Of a DNA stretch of 38,519 nt, positions 1 to 10,875 are shown one piece after another. Location of the stretch: assembly GCA_002284615.2 (NCBI GenBank), contig MU069471.1, positions 306,467 to 344,985 on the forward strand, given 5' to 3'. Position numbers and translations under genes: made by a program. Position 1 is the first letter of the stretch; every line of letters begins with the position of its first letter. The notes beneath the pieces were generated by a model. The model worked only from the letters and a program-made list of their open reading frames with translations. It made no database searches and was not told the origin of the DNA. Origin of the DNA: Dunaliella salina. Taxonomy: Eukaryota > Chlorophyta > Chlorophyceae > Chlamydomonadales > Dunaliellaceae.

Positions 1-110
1 CAAATGTGCCTGGAAAATGTTGTGAGCAATGTGCCTGAAAAATGTTGTGAGCAATGTGCCTGGAAAATGTTGTGAGCAACGTGCCCATAAAATGTTGTGA
101 GCATTGTGCC
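1..110. repeat. short tandem repeat, about 30-bp unit
   Basis: The unit GTGCCTGGAAAATGTTGTGA followed by GCAA recurs about four times with small changes at the left edge of the window. It lies in an intron of the transporter gene that follows. The units have no conserved spacers between unique sequences, so it is a simple tandem repeat. Confidence 0.85.
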
Positions 111-156
111 CTACGGAGGAGCTGAGACACGAACAATCCTTTCTCCCTTGTTTGTC

Positions 157-245
157 TGGTATCCCAACATTTGGCACATGTCTACTTGTCTTCCTGCACA
201 GGTTATGCCCATGCATTAGTATGCTTTTGTACGGAGCAGACAAAG
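157..245 (+). pseudogene. decayed tandem duplicate of a transporter exon and its acceptor
   Basis: This stretch repeats the intron end and exon start found about 130 bp downstream. Both have a 'TCCCAACA..TTG.CAC.TGTC' tract, a TTCCTGC(A/G)CAG acceptor, then an exon starting GT.ATGCCC.TGC. Here the exon frame reads V-M-P-M-H followed by a stop, whereas the downstream copy reads V-M-P-V-L-A-V and stays open. The simplest reading is a local duplication in which the upstream exon copy died. Splicing to it would truncate the transporter. Confidence 0.6.
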
Positions 246-331
246 CTCCATTTGCTTTGTGGGGAATGGGTTTACTGCTTGTCTGGTCTGGCATCCCAAC
301 ACTTGACACTTGTCCCTGTCTTCCTGCGCAG

Positions 332-535
332 GTGATGCCCGTGCTAGCTGTATGCTTTGTGGCTGATGGACTGACAGCTGTGCAGGGTGGTGTACTACGA
401 GGGGCAGGTGAGGATACGACTGAGGCTCTGTGTGATACACTACTGAGCCATGCGTGGATGGCGCCTCCGCGGACCTGTTGCTTCTGTCTCCTTGCTGCTC
501 TGAACCTTCCTCATACTTCCGTTTGACACAGCTTC

Positions 536-607
<72 letters not shown>

Positions 608-1424
608 TGAAACAAAAGCATCAGTAGGGTTCAGAGTAGCAAGGAGACAGAAGCAACAGACCAGGGAGTGCGCAATCCGTGTAAAGCCGTTGCAGGCATC
701 AAACATCAGCAAATGTTCATCAGACCACCAAAAACGTGTTCAACAATCTTCGCAAAAACAGTACATAGTGCTACAAATACGTCCCTATTCGCACTCATTT
801 GCTAAAACGTGCCTGTCCGCGCTCATTTGTCCCAGGGCGCCAATGGTGGGCTGCTGGTTTAAACCTACTTGGCTGGTGGTGGGTGTCATTCTGTGCTTTT
901 TTCAGGGCAAAGGCTCAGTGAGGATCTGTACAGTGCTGAGCAAACGTTGATGCATGCGCCAGTTTTTTTTTTTGTACTGTTTCAAGGGCAGCAGCACAAT
1001 GAGGATCTGCATTGCACTGAGCAAATGTTGATGCATGCGCCAGTTTTTTTTGTACTGTTTCAAGGGCAGCAGCTCAATGAGGATCTGCATTGCACTGAGC
1101 AAATGTTGATGCGTGCCAGTTTTGCTCGGGGAACCAGAATTTGAATTTCAATACAACTGCTGCCTGCTGCTTTTCGATTGCTGTCTGCTCATTCTGCTGC
1201 TACTGTGCAGGGGTGTTGGCGTGCCGCTGGCCTACTACTTGTCGCATCCATATGGCGCGAACGTCATGGGCTTGTGGGGGGGCTTTGCGACAGCCGCTGT
1301 GTTGCAGGCTATTCTGCAGTTTGGCGTCATTAGCAGACTGGATTGGGATGCCGAGGTGCGCCACATCGCTCATGCAAGAAAAAAATCACTCCAGTGTGCT
1401 GATCCTGTACAGGAATGCCCTTAA
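332..1424 (+). CDS. MATE-family multidrug/organic cation exporter, C-terminal exons (partial gene)
   Basis: Two exons belong to a MATE antiporter, a 12-helix membrane protein that exports cationic or organic compounds in exchange for H+ or Na+. Exon 332-407 (acceptor CTGCGCAG, donor GTGAGG) encodes VMPVLAVCFVADGLTAVQGG then VLRGAG, the family's helix-10 signature around Q-x-V-x-x-G-V-L-R-G-x-G. Exon 1211-1424 encodes G-V-G-V-P-L-A-Y, then M-G-L-W-G-G-F, then a hydrophobic helix ending R-L-D-W, which matches the helix 11-12 end of MATE proteins. It finishes after a basic tail at TAA 1422-1424. The gene begins left of the window. A short exon normally encoding the R-Q-x-x-G-A-x-x-N segment should lie between the two; I could not find it. 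That interval is filled with a (GT)n tract and tandem repeats, so the gene may be broken or the exon divergent. Confidence 0.72.
539..606. repeat. (GT)n microsatellite
   Basis: An uninterrupted GT dinucleotide run of about 66 bp in the transporter intron. Frames reading through it as poly Cys-Val are artefacts. Confidence 0.97.
895..1115. repeat. about 80-bp tandem repeat, three units
   Basis: Three successive units contain CAGGGCA or AAGGGCA, then GAGGATCTG, then GAGCAAA.GTTGATG, then GCCAGTTTT. The first is the most divergent. The units sit in the transporter intron just before the last exon and end in a T-run followed by TGTACTGTTTCAAG. Confidence 0.85.
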
Positions 1425-3353
1425 GGAAGTTCACTCCCGCAAACCAGTTTTAAAGGAAGCGCATGTCATTTAGTAGCTCATAAGAGCTTCGACACAGAAA
1501 GTCAGGAACCACCCTTGCAAGCATGCATGGAGGGATGCCCGCTGCATGTTCATAAATGCGCACAACAGAGCAAATGCGCACAACAGAGCTTGCCTGTAGG
1601 GAGTGGAAAGGAACCCCCCCCATGCTTGTTTGCCTGTAGACTTGGGAAGGCCTAAAGGCTTAGCAAGCACACCTTGCTCTTACAACTGCAGTGGTGGAGG
1701 TCCTGAACAGTGGTGTACGCTGTGCTTATGATGTCATGGACTTCATAGAAAGTAAACAGCCTGCCCTTTGCTTTACGTGGTCTTACTCTGTACCACGAAA
1801 AAAGTACAGGGCAGCTTGTTTGTATCTTGTTCTCGTCCTTGAAAGGGGTCGACGTCTGGATCCGTGCGCTGACAGTGTGTCAAGAGGGGTAGTACACAAA
1901 CTTCACCCCTCCACATTGAAAAGAGGTCTATGGATGCATGAGCGAGACAGGAAAGATCTCACAGGCAGACACGCGCAGCAAAGCTTGATGCTGAAATCAG
2001 GCAAGCTGATTAAGCAAAGGGGAGAGGGGCAATAGTAAAAAGAAAAAGCCATAGAAGGGCCAGTCTGTTGTGCTGGTAGTGGGTGCGAATGATGATTTCT
2101 GCTTGAGTTGCACTGCAAGCGATCTGCTCTGTTTAAGGGTCCAGCTTGAATAACTAAGAGCGGTGATGTTGATGGAAGCCTGCAGTGGGCTAGCAATTCT
2201 GGAAGGCAAGAAGTTGCTTGCTCTGAAGTGCTTTGCAAGGGAGTCACTCCAGGTCGCTGATCATGGCCATGTAAGCATTGTTTTCTATTTTTTGAGTGAA
2301 TTTTAAAAAAGACGACCGCCGTTCTACAAGGTGCCAGCTGGCAGCAAAGGTTTCTGTTAGTTGACCTGAGCTTTGATGACCTATTGCATTGGCCCATACA
2401 CACTTCATGCCCCCCCCCCTCCCCCCCCCCCCTCACCGCCGGGCTGATCCTCACATATCGAGGGCAGCGTGACGACCGAGTGCTTGACGTCCTTCCCCAT
2501 TGGCAGGTCCACCATGCATGCACTTGCTGACATTAGGATTCATTAACTGGCACGGCCAATCTTGAAAGCTCATGATGGCAATGATTGATGGCATGGATTT
2601 GTCCCTAATTCCCTCGCTGCCAGCTTTGCAAGTAGCCACCAAGTTGTGTCCACCTCACTCTTCCCTTGCAGGTCAAGCGGTCGGACGCACTTATTAGCAG
2701 CTCAGCTGGCAAATCGGAATAATGGGATGGAATGCGGACACGCTCATACACCTCGTGCAAACAGCGCATTTTGAGCAGTGTTGCACTGCAAATAAGGGGA
2801 TTGAGTTGAAGAAATTTGTGTATTATTCTGACATCATGCGGGCAGCCTGTGCAGTTGTACCTGTGAAACCCAAAACATTTTTGTTTGTTGCTCATGATTG
2901 AAGTCGGGGCTTATGTTCTGCTTGAAAATGCAGATTTTCTTTCTGTACTATACTATCACATCGTTTTTTCTCAAGCCTGCTCCAGTTCTGCAGAGAGATA
3001 AAATTATTTAATTTGACATGGACACAATTCTTTTGCTGGCTTGTCGGTTCAAGCCAGTCATGCTTTTGTTGGTTCAAGGCAGTCATGCTCTTGTAATTTC
3101 CTCAGTACTACAAGCGCTTGGTTTCACTGCAAGCCTGTTCTGCTAGAGTTTGAAAAAAAAAGGGAGGTGCATACTAAACCTTTAAAAATTGGAGAGAGAA
3201 GATATCCTGGCTGGAAAGCCATGAGTCCCATCATCACAAAAGTGCAGACAGGGGAGTTTGGAGAAGATCCGCAGGGTTGCTGGTTGCACCCGAATCTAGA
3301 CTCAGGCTGAGACTCTCAGTGAGACGGGAATTAATGTTAATTGATTTGTTTGC
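1425..3353. other. intergenic stretch without a recognisable gene
   Basis: After the transporter stop I see no reading frame with family features. The longest frame (1903-2523, minus strand) crosses a C-rich homopolymer tract (2411-2432) and shows no domain signature. A 345-nt open frame at 1691-2035 on the plus strand begins after a CTGCAG acceptor-like site but is unrecognised. A small local duplication (AGTCATGCT.TTG, 3055-3092) lies near the right end. Confidence 0.5.
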
Positions 3354-4563
3354 CTGGTGGTCAGGCGCCACAACCTATGCCAAATTTGGGTGATATACTG
3401 CCGGACACTTTCAAACCCACTTCTGAGTAGGGGGGGTTGCTTCTTTGGGTCAGTGGTCTTTTATGGCATGTCGGTGGCATCTGCATGTGGCTCAGGTGGA
3501 GCTCTGTACATCAAAGACGTGCATTTCTCTCATTTGGGCACACCAGTGCATGTTTTGAGGCAACAGATGTTTCTCTACTAATATTTTAGTAATTAAGGAG
3601 CATCAGTTGTGCCCCATACCTGCACTTCTTGATCACCCCTGGGAATGGCCATTTTTTGAGGGACCCTGCTCAGGCCCAAACTGCACCAGCGAGTGTTTGG
3701 GAAGCCTGCTGGTAATATTGCAAGTGATTTTGGGTTGTCGGGAGGACCCCTGATGCTCGTCGGATTNTCATNGCANGGACAAGCACGCATAACCTGGTAG
3801 GTCTGGCCAGGCCCCGATAGGCCACCTCCGCGCCTGCTGTCTGTCCTGGCTGATGCCTGGGATTGTCATCATCAATACTGACGCCGCGGGCTGCCTTGAT
3901 GGGCAACATGGAGGAGCTGCTGGGCTCCGCAGAACAAATGCAGCTAATTTCTCTCAAGTTTTTGCTTGGCAATACACATGCAAGGGAGGCAACGTAGTTT
4001 TGATGATAATTGTAACAAAGTAATAGAGCCAGATTTGTTGCAGCATTCCTTTGATTCTGGCTCTATTACATTTGTTTTCATCATCAAAACATAAAAGTTG
4101 CCCCTTCACATCTGAGGCTATCAGTGGGATTTGAACGAAATTAGAAATTTGAAATCCGACCCCATCCCAGCATCCCGCTGAAGCATCAAAATTTCATTGA
4201 ATATTATCAGGAAGTCATTCCCTATCGTCATCACTCTTCTCGACTGCCTTTTGAGAGCCCCCCAAAACAGCACCCCGCCAGCTCGCATCAGGTGGCCACC
4301 AGTGCACTCAGGGACCATCCTGGGGTCCACCTGCAGGCTTGGGAGTGCAGCTGGAAGGTTAGGGCACACAGGGGGTGAGTTTTGCTGGCTGAGCATACAA
4401 ACATGCAGACCTAGCGCGCAGCAGGGTTCACCAAATGGGACCAGCTCAGCGCTGAAAAATTGCTTTTTTTACTAGCTTCCTGGAGGTATTCCCAGAATGG
4501 GCAGAGGTGGCCTGGCTGGCAAAAGGCAGGATATCACACAGGGATGTGGCGCCTGACTGGTGG
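3354..4563 (+). mobile_element. 1,196-bp TIR DNA element, copy 1 (non-autonomous)
   Basis: The element runs from 3361 to 4556. It starts TCAGGCGCCACA and ends with the exact inverse TGTGGCGCCTGA. It is flanked by a perfect 7-bp direct repeat CTGGTGG (3354-3360 and 4557-4563), read as a target-site duplication. The second copy at 14193-15388 is in the opposite orientation, has the same computed length and is nearly identical by eye, so both moved recently. No reading frame longer than about 100 codons exists, so it cannot encode a full transposase and is presumably mobilised in trans. Three N calls (3767, 3772, 3776) fall inside this copy where copy 2 is complete. The superfamily is not assigned. 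Confidence 0.85.
3997..4090. repeat. central long hairpin inside TIR element copy 1
   Basis: GTTTTGATGA plus TAATAGAGCCAGA on the left is mirrored by TCTGGCTCTATTA plus TCATCAAAAC on the right. The arms are about 35 nt with a loop of about 22 nt. The same structure occurs at 14659-14752 in copy 2. It is either a structural part of the element or an older nested MITE. Confidence 0.75.
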
Positions 4564-4685
4564 TGACAAACTCTCAGAAATTTTGACTACCAAGGGACAA
4601 GCAAAGGAGAAGCTCGAGATAACAAAGGGAACCTCTACATCATCATCTTATTGGTGTTGTTCGACCACAGGCTTACAGGTTTTTA

Positions 4686-4735
4686 AGAAAGAAGCCATCA
4701 GTCAAAACACATGACTACTAGGCTACAAATTAAGT
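4686..4735. repeat. tRNA-like/SINE-like hairpin repeat, copy 1
   Basis: One of four dispersed copies sharing AAGCC, then a stem AGTCA/TGACT around a 7-nt loop, then GGCTAC. The outer stem AGCC/GGCT also pairs. The layout resembles the D-loop and anticodon stem of a tRNA, suggesting a tRNA-derived SINE fragment, but a convincing B box is lacking. Confidence 0.35.
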
Positions 4736-5765
4736 CAGCAAACCTAGTCTAATTTTTGCTGTTGCAGCTGTTGCTACAAAGAAAGTAAAGTACTACTTTT
4801 TAGTAAAAGAACATTATGTGAGTGAACCCGGGTTTCAAACTTTGGGGCCCATATAGGCAGGGACGCTTGAGGTCCCTTGGCCATGGGCGCTTGTGAGTGT
4901 GCTGTTTCCTTTGTGGTTGTGGGTGTTTGAGCTGCACACTGCTTGACCTCTGGGCAGAACACATGCAAACTCTGCGCGTAAGTGAAACTGTGGGCAGAAC
5001 ACATGCAAACTCTGCGCACATGTGAAAATGTTTTGGGCTTGGCCAAGTAGTGTGGAAAGTCTGTACTAGTGTGCATGCCAGGGCGGTGAGCACGTTTGTT
5101 GCGCACTTGTCCTAACAACTCGAGCTTATTCTGTTTCCAATGCTCCCTTTGCTGCTTACATTTTCGCTTGAATCCATAGACACTGCTAGATTTACCTGTC
5201 TCGCATGTTTGCAATTTACCGTGCATCTTCTTCCCCTGCCTGTGTTTGCACCACTTAAAACTAATCTACCTGCGTTCACTTGGTTTCTTAGAGGAAGCTG
5301 AGCGGCCAAACTATCTGGCTGAAGGCTGAAACCTTTTGCAAACTTGTGAACTTGGAAGTAAAAAATTAGTAAGTATCATTTGCAGCGAGTGGAAAGCAAT
5401 CTTAAAAGCACTTCGGCACCAGGCGATACATGGGACACATACAGCAAATGGAAAATGAAACTGAATCTGCCAGGACCAACAGGTTTACTTAAAGAAGCCA
5501 GGACCAACTGACCACGAAAAAAGGGAGGTGGGCAACACTTCAGAGCATTCCGGCAAAGTAAAAGAAGAAGTAAAAGAAGCACGCAGGCTGCCATGCCGTG
5601 CGAACAAGTGTCAGAGTGGAAAAAAGTGAGATTTATAAGGACATCTGTGAGGAGAGCGCATACACAACGAGAGGGTCAAATATACCAAGCGTAGATAGCG
5701 CTTGCTTCGGTTTGAATGTGTGTTTCGCACACAATCACCCCTCTCATGAACCTGGGCCTTTCCAG
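4736..5765. other. no recognisable gene; one small tandem duplication
   Basis: A 40-bp period duplication (GGGCAGAACACATGCAAACT at 4952 and 4992) is the only clear structure. The open frames here show no domain signature. Confidence 0.5.
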
Positions 5766-5915
5766 AAAGAAAAAAAAAGAAAAGAAAAGAAAAGAAAAAC
5801 TACGTAGGCAGAGAAACTCTCCCATCATTAATTAAGGAAAAGGAGGCACATTGGCTCAAAAAAGAGCTGTGTGCCCCCTCCACCACAAGGTATGAAAAGG
5901 AGGATGCTAATTTTC
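5766..5915 (-). mobile_element. LINE 3' end fragment (3'UTR plus pyrimidine tail)
   Basis: On the minus strand this reads as the family 3' untranslated region: a CTTGTGGTGGAGGGGGC motif, then CAATGTG.CTCCTTT, then GAGAGTTTCTCTGCCTACGTAG, ending in a (TTTTC)n-type tail (seen on the plus strand as AAAAG repeats, 5767-5797). The same block recurs at 6130-6290, 8225-8345, 13066-13200 and 36050-36190. Only the last roughly 130 bp of the element is present. Confidence 0.7.
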
Positions 5916-5924
5916 CAGATTAAC

Positions 5925-6070
5925 CTTGTCATTCAAAAATTGGCAACCATTACCAGCACCAGATATACGCGTGATGTACACGCTTGCACGCAATGGGGGG
6001 CTTCAGGAGGGGGGGGGGGTTGGGGCACGTGGCAAAGGGAAATGGAAAAGGAGAGTCCAATCATTCAGGG
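5925..6070. repeat. fragment related to the fold-back repeat family
   Basis: AACCATTACCAGCACCAGA, a run of G, GGCACGTGGCA and GGAGAGTCC occur in the same order as AACTATTATTAGCACCAGAC, a G run, GTACGTGGCA and GGAGAATCCC at 11450-11560. That region leads into the fold-back palindrome. This is a partial, diverged copy. Confidence 0.45.
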
Positions 6071-6127
6071 GCAGAAAACCTTACAGATCCTCATTTGCTC
6101 TGTTTCTATTTCTCGCCCAATAGCTGT

Positions 6128-7690
6128 GAAAGAAAAGAAATGGAAGAGAAAACTATGTAGGCAAAGAAACTATCCTTACATCAATTGAGGGAAAGGAGAC
6201 ACATTAATGAGTCAAAATCTTTATGAGTCAATATTGACTAATAAAGAGCCGTGAGTCCCCTCCACCACAACATACGAGACAGGACAAGGCTAGTGGGGAT
6301 CTGGAGGGTTACTCGAGGCACCTGGCTCTATAACTGGGTACCTACAGTACTCTTGTTTTTGATAGCACAACGCGTGGAGACAAGCTTGCAGGCACATTGG
6401 AAGATGAGCATGTAGTTGTTGAGCGAGCTTAGTGTCACGTTGGTGATCCAGCCCTAGTTGTTTGAATCGCTTCAGGGTACGCACAGTATAAATAGTTCCA
6501 CCTACACCCAGAAGAATAGGGTGAATTGTAGCAGCCTTAGTGCTAATAAGTTCACTAAGGTCTGCATGCTGCTGCTTTGCTGCGCTCAACTGATGCTCTG
6601 GCCTATAGGCCTAGCTAGTGTCTTCACAGTACTTGATTTCTATCAGGTGCACACGGCGTTCGTTTACATGCCGTTCATGGGGTTGCCACACGCGGCTAGT
6701 TCTAGGGGGCCTCTGTGTGGGGCTACTCAAAGCGTGATGTGAATGGATGGAGGAAAAACTGTTAGAAGTAGGTCTGGCATTGTAAGGGGTAATCAAAATA
6801 GCATCTGGTCGACTTGAGTTGAGTCTTTTCCTCTCTTAAAGGTTATGGGAAGAAGGTATAAGTAGGTATAGATCTGTTGGAGGCATGTCTAGGGACTTGG
6901 AGGTTGTGTTGTGCAAGTTTGAAGTCGCTTCCTATGCCTACGTAGACCAGGCCTGCTCACACAGGGCTTTTGCCGAGTGCTTTTGTAATCATTCTGCTTG
7001 CAATGTTATGTCGTTCAGTTTTCATGTTGGAGATGATATGGTTCTGGCAGCCTGAGAGCATGTGGAGTGCACTGACCGATTGATGGCAGCCTGGGGGAGG
7101 GCACGTTGGGTCAGGAGGCCTTTTAAAACGGACTGCAGGTGCATGTTTTTGATTGTAGAGGGTGCCTGTGCGATACTGCAGGATGGTACGCTTCATGGGT
7201 ACAGAGATGTTGGGCATGTTTTTGAAGGCATTGCTGACTCCTTTTACCTACTTGGGGTAATAAGTTTTGATAGTAGGAATAGTAACCTGCTCTGGCATTG
7301 GCAAATCCAAGTTTGTGATTAGAATGCATGTGGGATTTGAGTGCATCTTGAAGATTGGGGAGATAGGTGAGCGTGGGAGCAGATGGGTGACCTGTAGATG
7401 TACCTGCGCATGCACTCTTTGCTCTTCCTTGGCTAGCCAAAAAATGTGTGAATGGATTTCCGCCAGGACCTGCACTGGAGATCTCAGTGTCTGCCACGCA
7501 ATGCCTGCCTCAGTGTCGAGAATGGCAAAGTAAATTGCATGTCGCAAAGCTTGGATCATATTTCCCTCATCATAAATGGGACGGCATATTGAGAAACCTG
7601 GATGAGAAGGCATTATGCATGGCACCAAATTGAGTGCCTCGAGAGTCTGCACTCCAAATTCTGGTATTGCGGGTTGTGGTGAGGAGGCCA
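6128..7690 (-). mobile_element. 5'-truncated LINE, copy A, with internal deletion of RNase H
   Basis: The minus strand encodes C-terminal fragments of a non-LTR retrotransposon protein. They include F-R-T-G-T-L-Y-N-Q-K-H-A, a Cys/His block with L-H-M-L-S-G-C-Q then E-R-H-N, then V-H-L-I-E-I-K-Y-C-E-D-T, then H-P-I-L-L-G-V-G-G-T-I-Y-T. It ends S-S-N-P-P-D-P-H-stop at 6290 and is followed by the family 3'UTR and tail. Frameshifts break it. Relative to copy B, the segment I-L-D-T-E-A is joined directly to the region after RNase H, so about 0.9 kb including the whole RNase H domain is missing. No reverse transcriptase remains; the copy is dead. Confidence 0.8.
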
Positions 7691-7797
7691 TCTTGCCTTG
7701 GATAGCTGTGTGTAGTGTACTTTTTGGTGAGGCAAGCTTGCTAGTTAAAGATCCTTACCTTCATGCCTGCGACATCTGGACTGCAAAGACTTTTCTT

Positions 7798-7850
7798 TTG
7801 AGAAGGCCTCCAGTCAAAATGACTGACTGCAAGCTTGCCCATAAAACAGG
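7798..7850. repeat. tRNA-like/SINE-like hairpin repeat, copy 2
   Basis: AGGCCTCCAGTCA, a 7-nt loop, then TGACTGC. The inner 6-bp stem is perfect and the outer arm AGGC/GCTT is weakened. It is the same family as at 4686, 26545 and 27592. Confidence 0.35.
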
Positions 7851-8059
7851 CAGAGATTGTGCTGAAAAGGATGAAATTCTTCGTTTGTGTGATTGATGCA
7901 CTGTCAGGAAAGCATGCTGATAGTCTGTTTAAAGTCTCGATTGGTGTTTGCGCTGACTCCACTCTAGTAGTCTTTCCTTTATGCAGGCTGGGTGCTGTCC
8001 AGCACAAACTTTTACTCGTACTTCACTGTACACTGTACATGGCATGTTGATTACCTTTC

Positions 8060-8350
8060 CTCAGTTGGTGTGAATCACTGTTAGTGTCAGTGCTGGCTGT
8101 TGGGCATTTCCTTAGCTTGTTACTGCTAGACGTGCTACCAAGAACAAAAATACCTTTCACAGCCAGGCTCTAGAACCTAATGCTTCTGGTAACCCTTCAG
8201 ATCCCCATTAGCTTTTTGTCTAAAATCTTGTGATGGAGGGGACTCACGGCTCTTCAGAGCCAATGTGTCTTCATTTCCATAATTGATGTAGGAAGAGTTC
8301 CTCTGCCATTGTAGCTTTTCTTTTCTTTCCTTTCTTTTCTTTTCTTAATG
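8060..8350 (+). mobile_element. LINE C-terminal/3'UTR fragment on the plus strand
   Basis: From about 8112 the plus strand encodes L-V-T-A-R-R-A, then A-L-E-P-N-A-S-G-N-P-S-D-P-H-stop (8210), the same C-terminal end as LINE copy A. The 3'UTR follows (GATGGAGGGGACTCACGGCTC..), then a TTTTC-rich tail at 8318-8345. The codon before L-V-T is a stop (TAG where related copies have AAG), so the copy is inactive. It has the opposite orientation to copies A and B. Confidence 0.7.
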
Positions 8351-8486
8351 TGCACTGGTTGTCCAGCGTAGACCTTTCACCTTTCGCATGCTGAATATCA
8401 AGCAAAAAGGGAGCCATCTGAGGCGATGGGTGTGAGAGAGCGAGGAGAGGACAAGCCCATGGGTGTACTGAATAGAGTAGACATGA

Positions 8487-10875
8487 CATCGGAATGTTGG
8501 AAAACACTACCACCGCTTACCAGACATGGCTCACCAATTAAGATGGATTGATAATTGAAATGGTATGCGATGGCTTACCATGAAGCCATGGTAAGCCATG
8601 GATGGCAATGCTTTTTGCTATGATTTTGGGCTTAAATCTATAGGAAAAACCATTACCAGAACAGGCTCAACACTGATTAACTGGAAAGCATAAGCTTACC
8701 ACAGCTTCCTGGTGATCCAAAAACTAAGGCCGGGGTGAAGCCTGTCCGCCAGCTTACCAGAAAGCGGGCACCAATAAGCCTTGTGTTTATGGCTCACTCC
8801 CTAGCTTACTAGAAAGCTATCTTTTATAGACTCATGAATTACTAATTAAGCAAGCCTGGTAGTCCTGAAGTTTTTGGCTTACTCCTTGGCTTACTAGAAA
8901 GTCATCTTGGTAGTGCTTGCAACTGAACACGTACTCGGGGGAGGACAAAACCAAATCCACCCCTGAGGCGCCTCATGGATCGCAGCTAGCCATGAAATCA
9001 ATACGATTAAGACTGGAGCTTTAAATGAAATCATTGACACCAATAGAATTAATCAGTAAGGAGACTGCAACTTGGTGGTCACTGTCATCCACTGCTTGTC
9101 TCAGTAATTCTATTCCCTTGGAGGCTTTTGCAGCAACTGCACGAGGGCTTGAGATCAAACTCCAGGCAAAATATCCGACAATGGAGACGCTACAGCAGCA
9201 ATGTTGGTGCCCATGTGCAAACAGAAAACCCCACTCATCAGGGAAAAAAACACTCATTCTCCCACACAATTTGTCTACGTCGTTGACCAATAAGGCAACA
9301 GGTCAGCTGTTACTCTCCACCATTCTGTGACAGCTGCTCTGTGTGTCATGTTGTGAGCATTTGTGTATGGGTGTGTGTATGAGCATCTATGTATCCCTTG
9401 CCCCATTATATTACGTCTTGAAGTCTAGTCAATCACATGCACATGCGGATGGCGTATTCAGACACGTACAGTGCATTGCCTCAGCCACACCAAGCATGAC
9501 ATTCCCTTGGCCGAGTCGCATTAGAATGGAAGCAAGCCTTCTTACTGTCCACTGGCTTGTGCGCTGCCTCCTGTGTGGAGGTCCATCGGGATGCTCATCA
9601 CCTGCCCCATGATCGCTTTGGAGCCCAGCCTTGCGCAGCAGGCAGTCTGCCTTATCAGGATCGCCATTACCAGCCTGAAGATTAAATCCCTCTCGCTGAG
9701 ACTCCTCAACCGTTGGTAATGGGGCGCTACCCTGGTAGCCTGTTCCATATAACGTCCCTGGAAGGGAGCCTCACCCCTGTTACTGCTGCAGCGGCTGCCA
9801 CCTCATCCTTATGCCTTCTCATCTCTTGAGCCCAGGCTGGACCTCAGAGCTGGATGCAAACGTCAAGTGCAGAATTTGTGTCATCGCATCACAATGCATG
9901 AACATTTCTTGTTTGCATGACATGAGTTACAGTGACATGCGCAACATTGAGCTCAGCCATAGAGCCGCTTGCTTGTACACCTTGCATCCACATCTTGTGT
10001 GTGGAACAATTTTTGCTGATCTTGCAGAAGCAGTGATGATTCTCACTCATCAGGGACAGAAATTGTTCTAGAACAAAAAACAGATGCATGAGGAAAACAA
10101 GATACATTGAACAAATTGGAAACAGCGCTGGCCGTACATCTTACAAAATATAAGATACTCTCGAGAGAAAACTCACATTCTGGAAAGAGCCATCTGGGTA
10201 TTGCCCTTCACCCAGGTGCCCTACAATGCGGGGTTAGGGCTGGTGGGCAACTCATCCAATAGCCTGAGCGCATATCTCCATCATCACCAATTGCACAAGG
10301 TTGCCATGGCTGTCCTTGCCAATGATGTCGATCACGCCAGGAATCCTCCCTGAACGTACAAGCAACATGCACATTCACTTGACTGGCAGAGGCTCGTGAT
10401 GCCCAGGGGTCAGAAAATACAGGCTTACGATTGCAAGGCACGGTCTTGACGTTCTACCCTCATGCAGAGGACACAACACACCATGACAAGAAATGGAATA
10501 CCATACATTAGAGAACTGAACACCTTGAAGGCTGCACAAAAACTCACGTCGCGCTCTTGCGCATGATCTCAAAGCAGGGCACCCATGCTGCATTTACAGA
10601 GCATTACCAGGCTTATCATTGGCTTTCCATGGCTTTCTGACAATTTGGATTGTATTCATCTGACAAGCATTACCAGGCTGCTTGCCATAGGCTTACTTCA
10701 CTTACCAAATTGGTAGGTACAGGCTTAAGCTTACTGACACACTTACCTGACGAAAAAAAATGAGTACTACCAAACTCAGATCACCAGCTGATGAATGCTG
10801 GCTTACCTCACCACTCTGGTAAGCGAACAGTAAGCCTGGAAAGAAGGGTCGGTAATGCTTTCCAACATTCTGATG
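8487..10875. mobile_element. TIR DNA transposon with GCTTAC subterminal repeats (2.4 kb, probably non-autonomous)
   Basis: The left end CATCGGAATGTTGGAAAACA then CTACC is matched on the other strand by the right end CATCAGAATGTTGGAAAGCA then TTACC. This is a 25-bp inverted repeat with three mismatches. Just inside both ends lie clusters of GCTTAC/GTAAGC (left at 8515-8895, right at 10688-10832, both orientations), typical of transposase-binding subterminal arrays. The interior has only short frames without transposase motifs, so the element is degenerate or non-autonomous. No clear target duplication was found; superfamily unassigned. Confidence 0.65.

Noticed and set aside
1..110. Possible CRISPR-like array of about 30-bp repeats
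   Set aside because: The repeats are directly contiguous without unique spacers and lie in a eukaryotic intron.
1903..2523. 206-codon minus-strand frame
   Set aside because: It crosses a C homopolymer tract, has no recognisable motif and no supporting splice structure.
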